Source of the DNA: Alphaproteobacteria bacterium
GTDB lineage: Bacteria; Pseudomonadota; Alphaproteobacteria; Rhizobiales; Beijerinckiaceae
Length of the DNA: 64,000 bases
Direction: 5' to 3'
Assembly (NCBI GenBank): GCA_021325385.1
Contig: JAJPHH010000079.1
Coordinates: forward strand, 1 to 64,000
Below, one piece after another: positions 26,846-35,714 of the stretch (its first letter is position 1; every line of letters starts with the position of its first letter). Both the position numbers and the translations under genes were made by a program. The notes below the pieces were generated by a model. That model searched no databases. It saw only the letters and a list, made by a program, of their open reading frames with translations, and was not told the origin of the DNA.

Positions 26846-27622
26846 ATGGCCGATCTGCGCCTTTCCGCGTTCGAGGCGATCCGAAAGTCGCCGAATCTGA
26901 CCGGCGGTCTCGTCGACATATTGGTCTCGCAGATCGAGGCTGGCGAGTTGGCGCCCGGCCAGCGTCTGCCGACGGAGCAGGCGATCGTCGAGGCGACCGG
27001 CGTCAGCCGGACCGTCGTGCGCGAAGCGCTCGCTTCGCTGCGCGCGCGCGGTCTGATCACGACTCGCCAGGGTCTCGGCGCCTTCGTCGCCGAGCGGCCG
27101 CCCAAAGCTTTCGTCGTCGCTCCGCAGGACATGGAGTCGCTCTCGGAGGTTCTCCGCCTGCTCGAATTGCGCATGAGCGTCGAGGCCGAGGCCGCCGCGT
27201 TTTCGGCCGAGCGTCGAACCGCGGCGGACCTCGAAAATATGGCCGCCCATTTGCGCGCGCTCGACGCTGCGATCGGCGCAGAAGGGTCGGGCGTGGATCA
27301 GGACTTCGCCTTCCATCGCGACATTCTGGCTTCGACTCAGAATCCTTATTTCACCCGCATTTTCGACGTGTTCGGCAGCTTGATCATTCCGCGCCAGCGG
27401 CTGCGCGTCGAGGCTATGGCTGCGGAGCGCCGCGCCGCCTATCTCAAAGGGATTCAAAGCGAGCACCGCGCCATTCTCAAGGCCATACGCTCGCGCGACA
27501 AGGAGGCGGCGCGGCAGGCGATGCGGCGTCACCTCGCCAACAGCTACGAACGTTATCGGAGTCTTGCGCCGCAGGAAGAAGCGCCCGCCAACGGAGGCGT
27601 TCGTCGTCGCGGCAAAGGATGA
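26846..27622 (+). CDS. GntR-family regulator, FCD subfamily
   Basis: A 258-residue paralogue-like relative of the regulator at 25.1 kb. Winged helix: LVDILVSQIEAGELAPGQRL, ATGVSRTVVREALASLRARG; FCD domain: LLELRMSVEAEAAAFSAERR and the metal-site His in DQDFAFHRDILASTQNPYF. The ATG has GGGAGG 15 bases upstream. It is divergent from the tartronate-semialdehyde-reductase-like gene and convergent with the Liv-type operon. It could regulate either, and is the second candidate for the shared palindrome. Confidence 0.92.
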   Translation: MADLRLSAFEAIRKSPNLTGGLVDILVSQIEAGELAPGQRLPTEQAIVEATGVSRTVVREALASLRARGLITTRQGLGAFVAERPPKAFVVAPQDMESLSEVLRLLELRMSVEAEAAAFSAERRTAADLENMAAHLRALDAAIGAEGSGVDQDFAFHRDILASTQNPYFTRIFDVFGSLIIPRQRLRVEAMAAERRAAYLKGIQSEHRAILKAIRSRDKEAARQAMRRHLANSYERYRSLAPQEEAPANGGVRRRGKG

Positions 27623-27649
27623 CGTCAACAGAGATCGCGCACGCCCCTT

Positions 27650-28399
27650 TCAGTTCGGCGCGGCGGCCTCGCCCAGCCGGCTCTTGCCTGCGCCGAGATA
27701 GAGATCGCGCATCAGACGCGAATCCCGCAACTCGGCGATCGCGTTGGCCGCGACGATCCGCCCCGATTGCATCAGATAGCCGCGCTCCGCAACAGCAAGG
27801 GCCAGCGAAGCGTTCTGCTCGACGAGCAATACGGCCGCGCCGAAATTCTTGCGCAGATCCGCAATTACGGATTGCACTTCCTTGACCATCAGGGGCGACA
27901 AGCCCAGCGAAGGCTCGTCGAGAAGGAGAAGGCGCGGCCGCGCCATGAGGCCGCGGGCGATGGCGAGCATCTGTTGCTGTCCGCCGCTGAGCGCGCCGCC
28001 CTTCTGGTCCCGCTTCTGCGCCAACACGGGAAAATAATACTCCATTCGGCGAATATCGGCCTCGATCGCCTCGCGATCCTCTCGCGCGTAGGCGCCGAGC
28101 CGCAGATTTTCGCGAACCGTCAGGTCGGCGAAGATGCGCCGGCCTTCGGGAACCATGACGACGCCCGCCTTGGCAAGCTTGTCGGGCGGCAAGCGCGTCA
28201 TGTCGCGCCCGGAGACGAGGATGGCGCCGCGCTTCGGCTTGACGACGCCGCAGATCGCGCGGAGCAGCGTGGTTTTCCCGGCCCCGTTCGGACCCAATAT
28301 GGTCGCGATCTCGCCTTCGCCGACAGAGAGCGAGACGTCGCGATTGACGGAGATTGCGCCATAGGCGGTGTCGATATGAGCGATGTCCAGCAGGCTCAC
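27650..28399 (-). CDS. livF: Liv-type ABC transporter ATPase (LivF-like)
   Basis: A 249-residue single-domain ATPase. Walker A GPNGAGKTT, signature LSGGQQQMLAIARGLMARP, Walker B LLLLDEPSLGLSP, and the LivF-typical VPEGRRIFADLTVRENL and LLVEQNASLALAVAERGYLM are all present. It starts at a GTG that overlaps the LivG stop (GTGA). It is the last gene of a five-gene minus-strand importer of the branched-chain amino acid/amide/urea family. The family name does not fix the substrate; many members carry short carboxylates or amides. Confidence 0.93.
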   Translation of the reverse strand: MSLLDIAHIDTAYGAISVNRDVSLSVGEGEIATILGPNGAGKTTLLRAICGVVKPKRGAILVSGRDMTRLPPDKLAKAGVVMVPEGRRIFADLTVRENLRLGAYAREDREAIEADIRRMEYYFPVLAQKRDQKGGALSGGQQQMLAIARGLMARPRLLLLDEPSLGLSPLMVKEVQSVIADLRKNFGAAVLLVEQNASLALAVAERGYLMQSGRIVAANAIAELRDSRLMRDLYLGAGKSRLGEAAAPN

Positions 28400-29109
28400 G
28401 TCGGCGCCCCGAGATAGACCTCCATCACCTTGCGGTCGTTCAGCACGTCCTCGGGTCGGCCTTCCGCGATTTTTGCGCCGAAATCGAGCACGATGAGGCG
28501 CTGGCAAATCGACGTCATCAGGTTCATGTCGTGATCGATCAGGCAGACGCCGACGCCCAGCCCGGGCAAACGCCGAATGATGCCGGCGAGCTGCTCGGTC
28601 TCGCTGTCGTTGAGGCCCGCCGCAGGCTCGTCCAGGAGGAGAAGCCTGGGCCGCGCCGCCAGCGCCAGAGCAAGGCCGAGCCGGCGCAAATTGCCGAACG
28701 GCATCGAACCGGCGATTTCGTCCTCGCGGCCATCGAGGCCGACAAAGCGAAGCAGCGCGTCAGGCACCACGGCGCGCGTCCCGCTGCGAGCGCCGTGCTC
28801 GTGCGCAATCAGCGCGTTCTCGCGTACCGTGAGCGCGGGAAAGGACATTGCCTGCTGAAATGTCCGGACAAGTCCCTTGCGCGCGATCTGATAGGCGGCC
28901 ATGCCGCCGATCTCCTCGCCGAGCCAGCGGACGCTCCCTGCGCTCGGCTTGAGCGCGCCGGTGACGACATTGAACAGGGTCGTCTTGCCCGAGCCGTTGG
29001 GACCGACAATGCCGACGATGTCGTCGAGACCGACGGCGAGATCAATTCCGTCGAGCGCGACGACGCCGCCGAACGTCTTGCGCAGTCCTTTCACTTCGAG
29101 CGCGATCAT
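28396..29109 (-). CDS. livG: Liv-type ABC transporter ATPase (LivG-like)
   Basis: A 237-residue ATPase with Walker A GPNGSGKTT, a weak signature (MPFGNLRRLGLALALAARP in place of LSGGQ...), Walker B LLLLDEPAAGLND and the LivG-type LIDHDMNLMTSICQRLIVLDFG. The start at 29109 overlaps the LivM stop by 4 bp; a much longer open frame upstream is a shadow of LivM. It pairs with LivF. Confidence 0.92.
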   Translation of the reverse strand: MIALEVKGLRKTFGGVVALDGIDLAVGLDDIVGIVGPNGSGKTTLFNVVTGALKPSAGSVRWLGEEIGGMAAYQIARKGLVRTFQQAMSFPALTVRENALIAHEHGARSGTRAVVPDALLRFVGLDGREDEIAGSMPFGNLRRLGLALALAARPRLLLLDEPAAGLNDSETEQLAGIIRRLPGLGVGVCLIDHDMNLMTSICQRLIVLDFGAKIAEGRPEDVLNDRKVMEVYLGAPT

Positions 29110-30158
29110 GACCGGACCACACAGCGGCGGCACGACAGGTACAAATGCGCGAGTCCGGCCATGACCCCGCCGGGCAGAAGCAGAATGACCAGAATGAGCC
29201 CGACGCCATAGGCGATGCGGGCGTCGATCGGATCGAGGTTCAAGACTTCCGGCAGGAAGGTGACGATGAAAGCGCCCATCAAGGGACCGAGCAGCATGCG
29301 CGGGCCGCCGAGCATCACCATCAGCGCGATATAGACGCTCGGAAAGGCGCCGTAGAGATCGGGCGAAATATGTTGGAGGAAATAGACTTGAACGAGACCG
29401 GCGACGCCGGCGAAGGCGCCGCTGATCATGAACGCGACGATCTTGTGCAGGCCGACATTGACGCCCAGCGCAGCGGCGAGCGTCTCGTTCTCGCGGATCG
29501 AGCGCAAGGTGCGGCCATAGGAAGAGGTCATGACGAGCCGCATCAGGCCGATGCTGGCGAGGACGAAGGCGGCGGCGAGGAGGTAGAGGTTCTGCAGCTT
29601 GCTGAAATTGACGCCGAAAACGGTTCCGATCGGCGCAATGTCCAGCCCAGTCGCCGCGCCGGTGAAAGCGCCGCCATTGGTCAGAACGATCGTGAACAAG
29701 CCGCAGAGCGCGAAGGTGATGATGACGAAGTGATGGCCGCCGACTCGCAGCGACGGCAGTCCGACCAGGCCGGCGACGGCCGCCGCCAGCAAAGCCGCGC
29801 AAGGCAGCGCCGCCCAGAAGCTCATGTCGAGGTCGCGCGCGAGGATCGCGCCCGCATAGGCGCCGACGCCCATCAGCGCGGCGTGCCCCACGGACATGAT
29901 CCCCGCTTGCCCGAACAGGATGGCGAGGCCGCAAAGCGCGATCGTATTGACGCCCGTCGAGACGGCGAGCGACAGCAGCCGATAGCCCGGATGAAGCCAG
30001 GGCAGGCCGATCAGGAGCAGAAAGACCCCAGCCGGAACGATGGCGCGCTCCATCCATGTCAAGCGCGGCGCGCCGACGCTCCCGCCCTTCGCCGGCTCGG
30101 CTTGGGGAAGGTCGAGAGATTCGGTCTTGGCGAGGTCCATGCGCGCTCGGACGGTCAT
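29106..30158 (-). CDS. livM: Liv-type ABC transporter permease (LivM-like)
   Basis: A 350-residue membrane protein of the LivM family. After a hydrophilic N-terminus it has several hydrophobic helices and the family blocks AILFGQAGIMSVGHAALMGVGAY (in two parts), GLVGLPSLRVGGHHFVIITF and YGRTLRSIRENETLAAALGVN. The start at 30158 overlaps the LivH stop (ATGA). It forms the channel with LivH. Confidence 0.92.
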   Translation of the reverse strand: MTVRARMDLAKTESLDLPQAEPAKGGSVGAPRLTWMERAIVPAGVFLLLIGLPWLHPGYRLLSLAVSTGVNTIALCGLAILFGQAGIMSVGHAALMGVGAYAGAILARDLDMSFWAALPCAALLAAAVAGLVGLPSLRVGGHHFVIITFALCGLFTIVLTNGGAFTGAATGLDIAPIGTVFGVNFSKLQNLYLLAAAFVLASIGLMRLVMTSSYGRTLRSIRENETLAAALGVNVGLHKIVAFMISGAFAGVAGLVQVYFLQHISPDLYGAFPSVYIALMVMLGGPRMLLGPLMGAFIVTFLPEVLNLDPIDARIAYGVGLILVILLLPGGVMAGLAHLYLSCRRCVVRS

Positions 30159-31024
30159 ATCGCCTTGGGACCGGCTGTCCCGCCGAGAAGGCCCTGGGGC
30201 CTGAGCAGCAGGATGAGGATCATCAGCGCGAAGGAATAGGCCTCCGTCCATTCCGGCAGGCCGTAGCCGGCGCTGAGCCCATCCATGAGGCCGAGCACGA
30301 GTCCGGCGAGCACGGCGCCGGCCACATTGCCGAGCCCGCCGATCAGCGCCACGGCGAAGCCGCGCACCACGATCACGCTGCCGATGAAAGGGGTGATCGG
30401 AAAGAGCGCGATCATCATCGCCCCGCCCAATCCAGCCAGCGCGCTGCCATAAATGAAAACGCCGGTGATGTAGCGGCGAACCGGAACGCCCATCAGCGCG
30501 GCGGTCTCCTGATCTGCGACGCTGGCGCGCAGCGCCAAGCCGTAGCGACTGCGCGAGATCGCGAAAAAGGTGATCGCGACGACGACGGCGGTGATCAACA
30601 CGACCGCTGCGCGCATCGCCACGATCCGCACGCCGCCAATCTCCCAGACGCTCGCCAGAGGTTGCGGGATCGCCTTTTGATAAGAATTCCAGAAGCGGAT
30701 AACGACATGCTGCAGTACGACGATCAAACCGAGCGAAATGATGAAACCATTCATCGGCCGATCGAGCGTCAGCCGGAAGAGGCTGCGCTCGAGGACAAAG
30801 CCCAGCGCGCCGACCACCGCGACGGCGGCGGCCGCGCCGAGGAGAAAACCGCCGCCATGGCTGACGACGAGCCAGGTCGTCATGCCGCCGATCATCAGGA
30901 ATTCGCCATGGGCAAAATTGATGATCCCGGTGAGCCCGAAGATCAAAGTGATGCCGATGCCGATGAGAATGATGACGCTGGCGACGGAAAGACTATTGAT
31001 CAGTTGCTGCAGGAAGATTTCCAT
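30155..31024 (-). CDS. livH: Liv-type ABC transporter permease (LivH-like)
   Basis: A 289-residue permease. The family pattern is clear: IGIGITLIFGLTGIINFAHGEF near residue 20, YGLALRASVADQETAALMGV in the coupling loop, and ALIGGLGNVAGAVLAGLVLGL late. It follows the binding protein after about 110 bp and overlaps LivM by 4 bp. Confidence 0.93.
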   Translation of the reverse strand: MEIFLQQLINSLSVASVIILIGIGITLIFGLTGIINFAHGEFLMIGGMTTWLVVSHGGGFLLGAAAAVAVVGALGFVLERSLFRLTLDRPMNGFIISLGLIVVLQHVVIRFWNSYQKAIPQPLASVWEIGGVRIVAMRAAVVLITAVVVAITFFAISRSRYGLALRASVADQETAALMGVPVRRYITGVFIYGSALAGLGGAMMIALFPITPFIGSVIVVRGFAVALIGGLGNVAGAVLAGLVLGLMDGLSAGYGLPEWTEAYSFALMILILLLRPQGLLGGTAGPKAI

Positions 31025-31133
31025 CGGCCGCCCTTTGCATCGTCACCCGGTCCTTCTCGCGGACCGGCGAAAATCGTCCGCCGGTCCGGCCGCATGGGAG
31101 GCGACGACCTGGCCGGCGGATTCGGGCTTCGGC

Positions 31134-32369
31134 TCAGCCCGCATTGTCTCCCGGCGGCGGCTCGGCCGGCGGCTCTTCGACCGCGCATTCGAACTTGTCC
31201 GACGTTCCGGGCTTGACCAGACAGACCTCGGTCGCGAAGGTTACGCGATGCCGCTTGTCGAAATAAAGCGGGACCTTCGATACGACGCCCTGATATTTCA
31301 TCTTTTCGATTTGCGCGACGACCTTGTCCGGATCGGTCGTTCCAGCCTCCTCCATCGCTTTCGCGTACCAATGGACGTAATCGTAGTAGAGGAGCGAAAC
31401 CGAGGACTGTACGCCCTTGACCGCGCCGGCGGCGAAATAGCGATCGAAATAGCTCTTCGCCTCCGGGCTCGGCGGCGCGCCCCAGCACATCGGCACGCAG
31501 CTTAACGTCACGGGCGCAGTCGAGACGAGCTTGCGCTCCGCCCACACGCCCGGATCGACTCCGAACAAGAAGTAGCCTTTGGCGACGTTGAGCTGGACCG
31601 CCTGCGGGAAGGCGATCAACGTGACATCGCCATTGTACCAGAAATGCACGGTGTCGGGATTGAGGCTCTTGGCCCGCGTCAACAGCGGCGTGAAATCCGT
31701 CGTGCTCGGCGGATATTTGATCAGATCGACATGCTGGCCGTTCGCCTCGAGCGCCTTGACATAATGTTCGGACAGATATTGGCCCGTCGCGTCGTCGGCG
31801 ACGAACACGACCGCGTTCTTCAGCGGCTGGCCGATTTCCTTGCCGAGCAGCTTGAGAACGCCGCGCGCGGTGCTGCCGCTGCGCTGAAATTCCGGCGGTT
31901 CGGTCTGGAACGTATAGTGCAGCGGGCCGCCCGGCGCGACGGACTGCTCGGTCAGAATGGCGCCGAGCGAGCTGTTGCCGGTGAATTGCAGCACTTTCGC
32001 CGGGCCGGTGATTTTGGTCATCGACACCGAGAAATCGTGCGACTCGGTGCCGTAAAGCGCATTGATGTTGTCGTCGTTGACAAGTTCGCGCCCGGCCGCG
32101 ATGGCGACGTTCACGTCGGTGCGGTCGTCGCGGTTGAGAAGATCGAGCTTGAACGTCTTCCCGTCGATCTTGACGCCGCCGCCATCGTTGATCTCCTTGA
32201 CGGCGAGGCTCACGCCCGCGCCGATCGTATTGCCAGCCGAGACGAAGGCGCCGGTCTGCGCGGCGACGACGCCGATTTTCACCCCGCCCTCGCTCTGAGC
32301 GAATGCGGGACCGGCGAGCGCGCTGAGCGCAAGCGCCAAGACGGCCCGCTCCTTCCATGCTGCGATCAC
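31134..32369 (-). CDS. Liv-type ABC transporter binding protein (LivK-like)
   Basis: A 411-residue periplasmic binding protein. It starts at a GTG with AAGGGAGG upstream; the longer frame runs through the operator at 32399 and is rejected. Signal peptide: RAVLALALSALAGPAFAQ. The mature part begins VKIGVVAAQTGAFVSAGNTI and has the periplasmic-binding-6 layout with LYGTESHDFSVSMTKI and VVFVADDATGQYLSEHYVKA. A proline-rich acidic tail (EEPPAEPPPGD) ends it. It heads the Liv-type operon and faces an aldo/keto reductase across a perfect GntR-type palindrome. The ligand is unknown; a small acid, amide or amino acid is likely. Confidence 0.9.
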   Translation of the reverse strand: MIAAWKERAVLALALSALAGPAFAQSEGGVKIGVVAAQTGAFVSAGNTIGAGVSLAVKEINDGGGVKIDGKTFKLDLLNRDDRTDVNVAIAAGRELVNDDNINALYGTESHDFSVSMTKITGPAKVLQFTGNSSLGAILTEQSVAPGGPLHYTFQTEPPEFQRSGSTARGVLKLLGKEIGQPLKNAVVFVADDATGQYLSEHYVKALEANGQHVDLIKYPPSTTDFTPLLTRAKSLNPDTVHFWYNGDVTLIAFPQAVQLNVAKGYFLFGVDPGVWAERKLVSTAPVTLSCVPMCWGAPPSPEAKSYFDRYFAAGAVKGVQSSVSLLYYDYVHWYAKAMEEAGTTDPDKVVAQIEKMKYQGVVSKVPLYFDKRHRVTFATEVCLVKPGTSDKFECAVEEPPAEPPPGDNAG

Positions 32370-32398
32370 GACCGTTCCTCCCTTTTGCCTTCTTGCCC

Positions 32399-32413
32399 GG
32401 TTGTATGACAACC
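32399..32413. promoter_or_regulatory. FadR-family-like operator, copy 3
   Basis: GGTTGT-ATG-ACAACC is a perfect 15-bp inverted repeat that fully matches the FadR-type consensus TNGTNNNACNA. It lies 30 bp before the Liv-type binding protein start and about 100 bp before the divergent aldo/keto reductase. It is the strongest of three copies of this motif. Confidence 0.7.
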
Positions 32414-32512
32414 ATATTCTCTGGTAAGTCGTCGGGCGGGAGCTGTCAAGATCGTCGGCGACGGCGCCTCGCCGTCCGCGCACGGGTTTTTGCGGCCTTA
32501 TGGAGAAACGAA

Positions 32513-33499
32513 ATGCAATCGAGAGCGTTTGATTCGACCGGACGGATGGTCTCCGAAATCGGCTTTGGCGCTTGGGCGATCGGCGCCGATTGGGGCAAGG
32601 TCGACGACGGCGAGGCGATCGCCGCCTTGCACGCGGCGCTCGATTCCGGCGTGACGTTCATCGATACCGCGGACGTTTACGGCGACGGCCGGTCGGAGCG
32701 ATTGATCGCCCGCGCCTTGAAGGAGCGCCGCGGCGATCGTCCCTTCGTTGCGACCAAAGCCGGCAAGCGCCTGGCGCAACAATCGGTATCGGGATACACG
32801 TACGAGAACTTGCGCGGTTGGATCGAGCGCAGCCTGAGCAATCTCGAAATGGACGCGCTCGACTTGGTCCAGCTCCATTGCCCGCCAACCGATCTTTACT
32901 ATCATCCGGAAGTCTTCGACGCGCTCGATCGGCTCGTCGAAGAAGGAAAGATCCGCAATTACGGCGTCAGCGTCGAGCGCGTCGAGGAGGCGCTCAAGGC
33001 GCTTGAATATGCGGGCGTGACCAGCGTCCAGATCATCTTTAATATTTTCCGCCAGCGCCCCAGCGAATACTTCTTCGATCGGGCCAAGAGCCGGAACGTC
33101 GCGGTGATCGCTCGCGTGCCGCTCGCCAGCGGCCTTTTATCCGGCAAATTCCGCGCAGACACGAAGTTCGAGGCGAACGATCATCGACAGTATAATCGTC
33201 GAGGCGAAGCTTTCGATGTCGGCGAGACCTTTTCGGGCGTTCCCTACGAAGTTGGCTTAGCGGCGGTCGAGCGGATCAAAAAGCTTTTCGGGCCCGATGT
33301 GTCTTTGGCGCAAGTCGCGTTGCGCTGGATCTTGATGTTCGAGGCGGTCACAGTCGCGATTCCTGGGGCGCGAAACGCCGCCCAAGCGCGGGCCAACTCC
33401 CAAGCCGCGGATCTCGCTCCTCTGACGCCGGCCGTCATGAACGAGCTCAAGACGATCTACGAGCAGGACATCAAGAGCTACGTCCATCAACGATGGTGA
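32513..33499 (+). CDS. Aldo/keto reductase
   Basis: A 328-residue NADPH-dependent aldo/keto reductase. The catalytic tetrad is visible: Asp and Tyr in FIDTADVYGDGRSE, Lys in PFVATKAGK and His in LVQLHCPPTD. Late IPGARNAAQARANS is the cofactor phosphate region. It resembles bacterial AKR11/12-type sugar or aldehyde reductases. The ATG at 32513 has TGGAGAAACG upstream. It is divergent from the Liv-type operon and shares its operator. Confidence 0.9.
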   Translation: MQSRAFDSTGRMVSEIGFGAWAIGADWGKVDDGEAIAALHAALDSGVTFIDTADVYGDGRSERLIARALKERRGDRPFVATKAGKRLAQQSVSGYTYENLRGWIERSLSNLEMDALDLVQLHCPPTDLYYHPEVFDALDRLVEEGKIRNYGVSVERVEEALKALEYAGVTSVQIIFNIFRQRPSEYFFDRAKSRNVAVIARVPLASGLLSGKFRADTKFEANDHRQYNRRGEAFDVGETFSGVPYEVGLAAVERIKKLFGPDVSLAQVALRWILMFEAVTVAIPGARNAAQARANSQAADLAPLTPAVMNELKTIYEQDIKSYVHQRW

Positions 33500-33677
33500 G
33501 CACCGTCTCGGCGGGGCGATGAACGAACCGTGCTGGCGGCGGGCGCGGCCGTCGGGGCGGCGCGCGCTAACGATCATCCCTCGGAACCGAAGCCGGCGAT
33601 CCGCGCCGCTTTCGCGCGCGAAGCGACTGCGCCACAGACCTCGCGGGCGGCCAGTTGACAAACAGCTCTCAGTGGGA

Positions 33678-33711
33678 TTGTCTAACTACAAAGCAAGACT
33701 TGTCTGACATG
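33678..33711. promoter_or_regulatory. Two tandem GntR-type half-palindromic sites
   Basis: TTGTCTAACTA (33678-33688) fits TNGTNNNACNA exactly, and TTGTCTGACAT (33700-33710) fits in all but the last base. They begin 22 bp apart, two turns of helix, directly before the GTG start of the GntR gene at 33716, so autoregulation is likely. Confidence 0.5.
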
Positions 33712-33715
33712 TTCC

Positions 33716-34453
33716 GTGACAACAATTAGCCCTCTGACCGCCGCCGAAGACCAGACGCCAAGCCCTACGGGCGGCCTCGTCGAGCAGGTCATGACGTCGA
33801 TCAAGGAGCGAATGCGCTCCGAAAAACTGGCGCCGGGCGATCCCCTGCCGAGCGAAAACGCTCTGGCGCTGGAGTTCGGCGTCTCACGGGCGGTCATCCG
33901 CGAAGCGTTCCGCTCGCTCGCGGCTCTCAAGCTTATCGATGTCGGCGGCGGACGGCGCGCCAGGGTCTCGGCGATCGACCCTGACGTGCTTGGCCTCGTT
34001 CTCGATCACGCGGTGCACACCAAGCAGATCACGATTCAGCAAATCTACGACGTGCGGCGCACGATCGAGATGCGCACGGTCGCCCTCGCCGCATTGCGCC
34101 GCGCCGACGACGAAGCGGCTTCGATCGTTGAACTCGCTGACGCAATGGCGCGCGACTTCGACAATCCCGATCACGTGATGCGGCACGATATCGCTTTCCA
34201 CGAAGCGATCGCGCGCGCTTCGCGCAATCCGCTTTTCGCTCTCGTCGTCGGCTCATTTCACATCGTGACGCGCCAGACCTGGGGAATCGGCTGGGCCAGC
34301 CGGCCGAATGACGCCGAGCGCATGGCGAGCGTCGCTTGCCACCGTTCGATCGCGCGCGCGATCGCCGACCGCGATCCGCGCGTCGCCGGCGCCGCGATGG
34401 CCGATCATTTCGACCTCTCGGTCAAGTGGCTTCTCGCCGCTGGCGTCAATTAA
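33716..34453 (+). CDS. GntR-family regulator, FCD subfamily
   Basis: A 245-residue FCD regulator beginning at a GTG; the nearby ATG at 33709 is in another frame that stops at once. The winged helix has MRSEKLAPGDPLPSENALAL and FGVSRAVIREAFRSLAALKL; the FCD domain has IYDVRRTIEMRTVALAA and the metal-site His in RHDIAFHEAIARASRNPLF. It is the first gene of a plus-strand sugar-acid operon, 12 bp before an enolase-superfamily dehydratase, and two candidate operators lie just before it. It likely senses a sugar acid. Confidence 0.92.
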   Translation: MTTISPLTAAEDQTPSPTGGLVEQVMTSIKERMRSEKLAPGDPLPSENALALEFGVSRAVIREAFRSLAALKLIDVGGGRRARVSAIDPDVLGLVLDHAVHTKQITIQQIYDVRRTIEMRTVALAALRRADDEAASIVELADAMARDFDNPDHVMRHDIAFHEAIARASRNPLFALVVGSFHIVTRQTWGIGWASRPNDAERMASVACHRSIARAIADRDPRVAGAAMADHFDLSVKWLLAAGVN

Positions 34454-34464
34454 GGGCGCGGTCC

Positions 34465-35667
34465 ATGAAAATTGCCGCCGTCGAGACGATCCGGATCAAA
34501 GAATTCGAAAATCTTCTTTGGCTGCGGGTTCATACAGACGAAGGCCTGGTCGGCCTTGGCGAGACCTTTCTGCTGCCGGCGACGGTCGAAGCCTATATTC
34601 ACGAATTCCTGGCGCCGCGCGCGCTCGGTCGTGATCCTCTGGCGATCGACCGCTTCGCCCGGGACCTCACCGGCTATCTCGGCTTCCGGGCGACCGGCGC
34701 GGAAATTCGCGGCAATTCGGCCTTTGACATCGCGCTCTGGGACATTTTCGGCAAGGCGACCGGACAGCCGCTCGCGCAACTGTTCGGCGGCTTCACCCGG
34801 CCGTCAATTCGCACCTACAACACCTGCGCTGGCTCGAACTATATGCGCACGGCCAAGGGGCAGAACACGGCGAACTGGGGGCTAGGCGCTCAGAAGAGGT
34901 ACGACGATCTCGACGCGTTCCTCAATCGCGCCGATGAACTCGCCCAAGATCTTCTGTCGGAAGGAATCACGGCGATGAAGATCTGGCCGTTCGACCTCGC
35001 CGCCGAGAGGAATGACGGTCTATATATCAGCCGGGCTGAACTGAAATCCGCGCTCGAGCCGTTCGAGAAAATCCGCCGCGCCGTCGGCGATCGCATGGAC
35101 ATCATGGTCGAGTTTCACTCGCTTTGGCAATTGTTGCCGGCGATCGAGATCGCTCGCGCATTGGCGCCGTTTCACGCCTTCTGGCACGAAGATCCTATCA
35201 AGATGGATAGTCTTGCCGATCTCAAGCGCTATGCCGCCGCCTCGATCGCGCCGATCTGCGCTTCTGAGACGCTCGGAACGCGCTCGGCGTTCAGGGACCT
35301 TCTCGAAACGGGCGCCGCTGGCGTCATCATGCTGGACATATCCTGGTGCGGCGGCCTTTCCGAGGCGCGCAAGATCGCCGCCATGGCGGAGGCCTGGCGT
35401 CTGCCTGTCGCTCCGCATGACTGCACCGGACCCGTCGTCCTCGCTGCGTCCACCCATCTGGCTCTCAACGCGCCGAACGCGCTCGTTCAGGAAAGCGTGC
35501 GCGCCTATCACCGCACCTGGTACCAAGACATCGCTGTCGGCCTTCCCGACATCAGCGGAGGCTTGATCAGCGTCGACCGCAAACCCGGCCATGGGGTCGA
35601 AATGCACCCCGATCTTACGAAACGATTCGCCGTCGAGCGCCGCTCCACGACGCTTGGCGACGTGTGA
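34465..35667 (+). CDS. Enolase-superfamily (mandelate racemase type) sugar-acid dehydratase
   Basis: A 400-residue enzyme of the mandelate racemase/muconate lactonising family. The Mg ligands are seen as Glu in IMVEFHSLW, Glu in FWHEDPIKM and Glu in ICASETLGT; the catalytic Asp is in MLDISWCGGLSEA and His in APHDCTGPVV, the Asp-His dyad of the mandelate racemase subgroup. A lysine lies in the first barrel strand (AMKIWPFD). Family members dehydrate sugar acids such as galactonate, fuconate or rhamnonate. It is followed by a complete sugar importer, an SDR and a mutarotase. Confidence 0.88.
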   Translation: MKIAAVETIRIKEFENLLWLRVHTDEGLVGLGETFLLPATVEAYIHEFLAPRALGRDPLAIDRFARDLTGYLGFRATGAEIRGNSAFDIALWDIFGKATGQPLAQLFGGFTRPSIRTYNTCAGSNYMRTAKGQNTANWGLGAQKRYDDLDAFLNRADELAQDLLSEGITAMKIWPFDLAAERNDGLYISRAELKSALEPFEKIRRAVGDRMDIMVEFHSLWQLLPAIEIARALAPFHAFWHEDPIKMDSLADLKRYAAASIAPICASETLGTRSAFRDLLETGAAGVIMLDISWCGGLSEARKIAAMAEAWRLPVAPHDCTGPVVLAASTHLALNAPNALVQESVRAYHRTWYQDIAVGLPDISGGLISVDRKPGHGVEMHPDLTKRFAVERRSTTLGDV

Positions 35668-35714
35668 GCTGGCGCTTGATCCAAAAAAAGCGCGCTTCGA
35701 GGGAGGAGAACGTC

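Noticed and set aside
26740-27174. N-terminal extension of the 3-hydroxyisobutyrate-dehydrogenase-like frame
   Set aside because: It crosses the divergent promoter and the start of a GntR gene; the cofactor motif begins four residues after the ATG at 26739, which has a good ribosome binding site.
29110-30057. Upstream extension of the LivG-like frame
   Set aside because: It lies fully inside LivM in another frame; LivG begins at 29109 with a 4-bp overlap.
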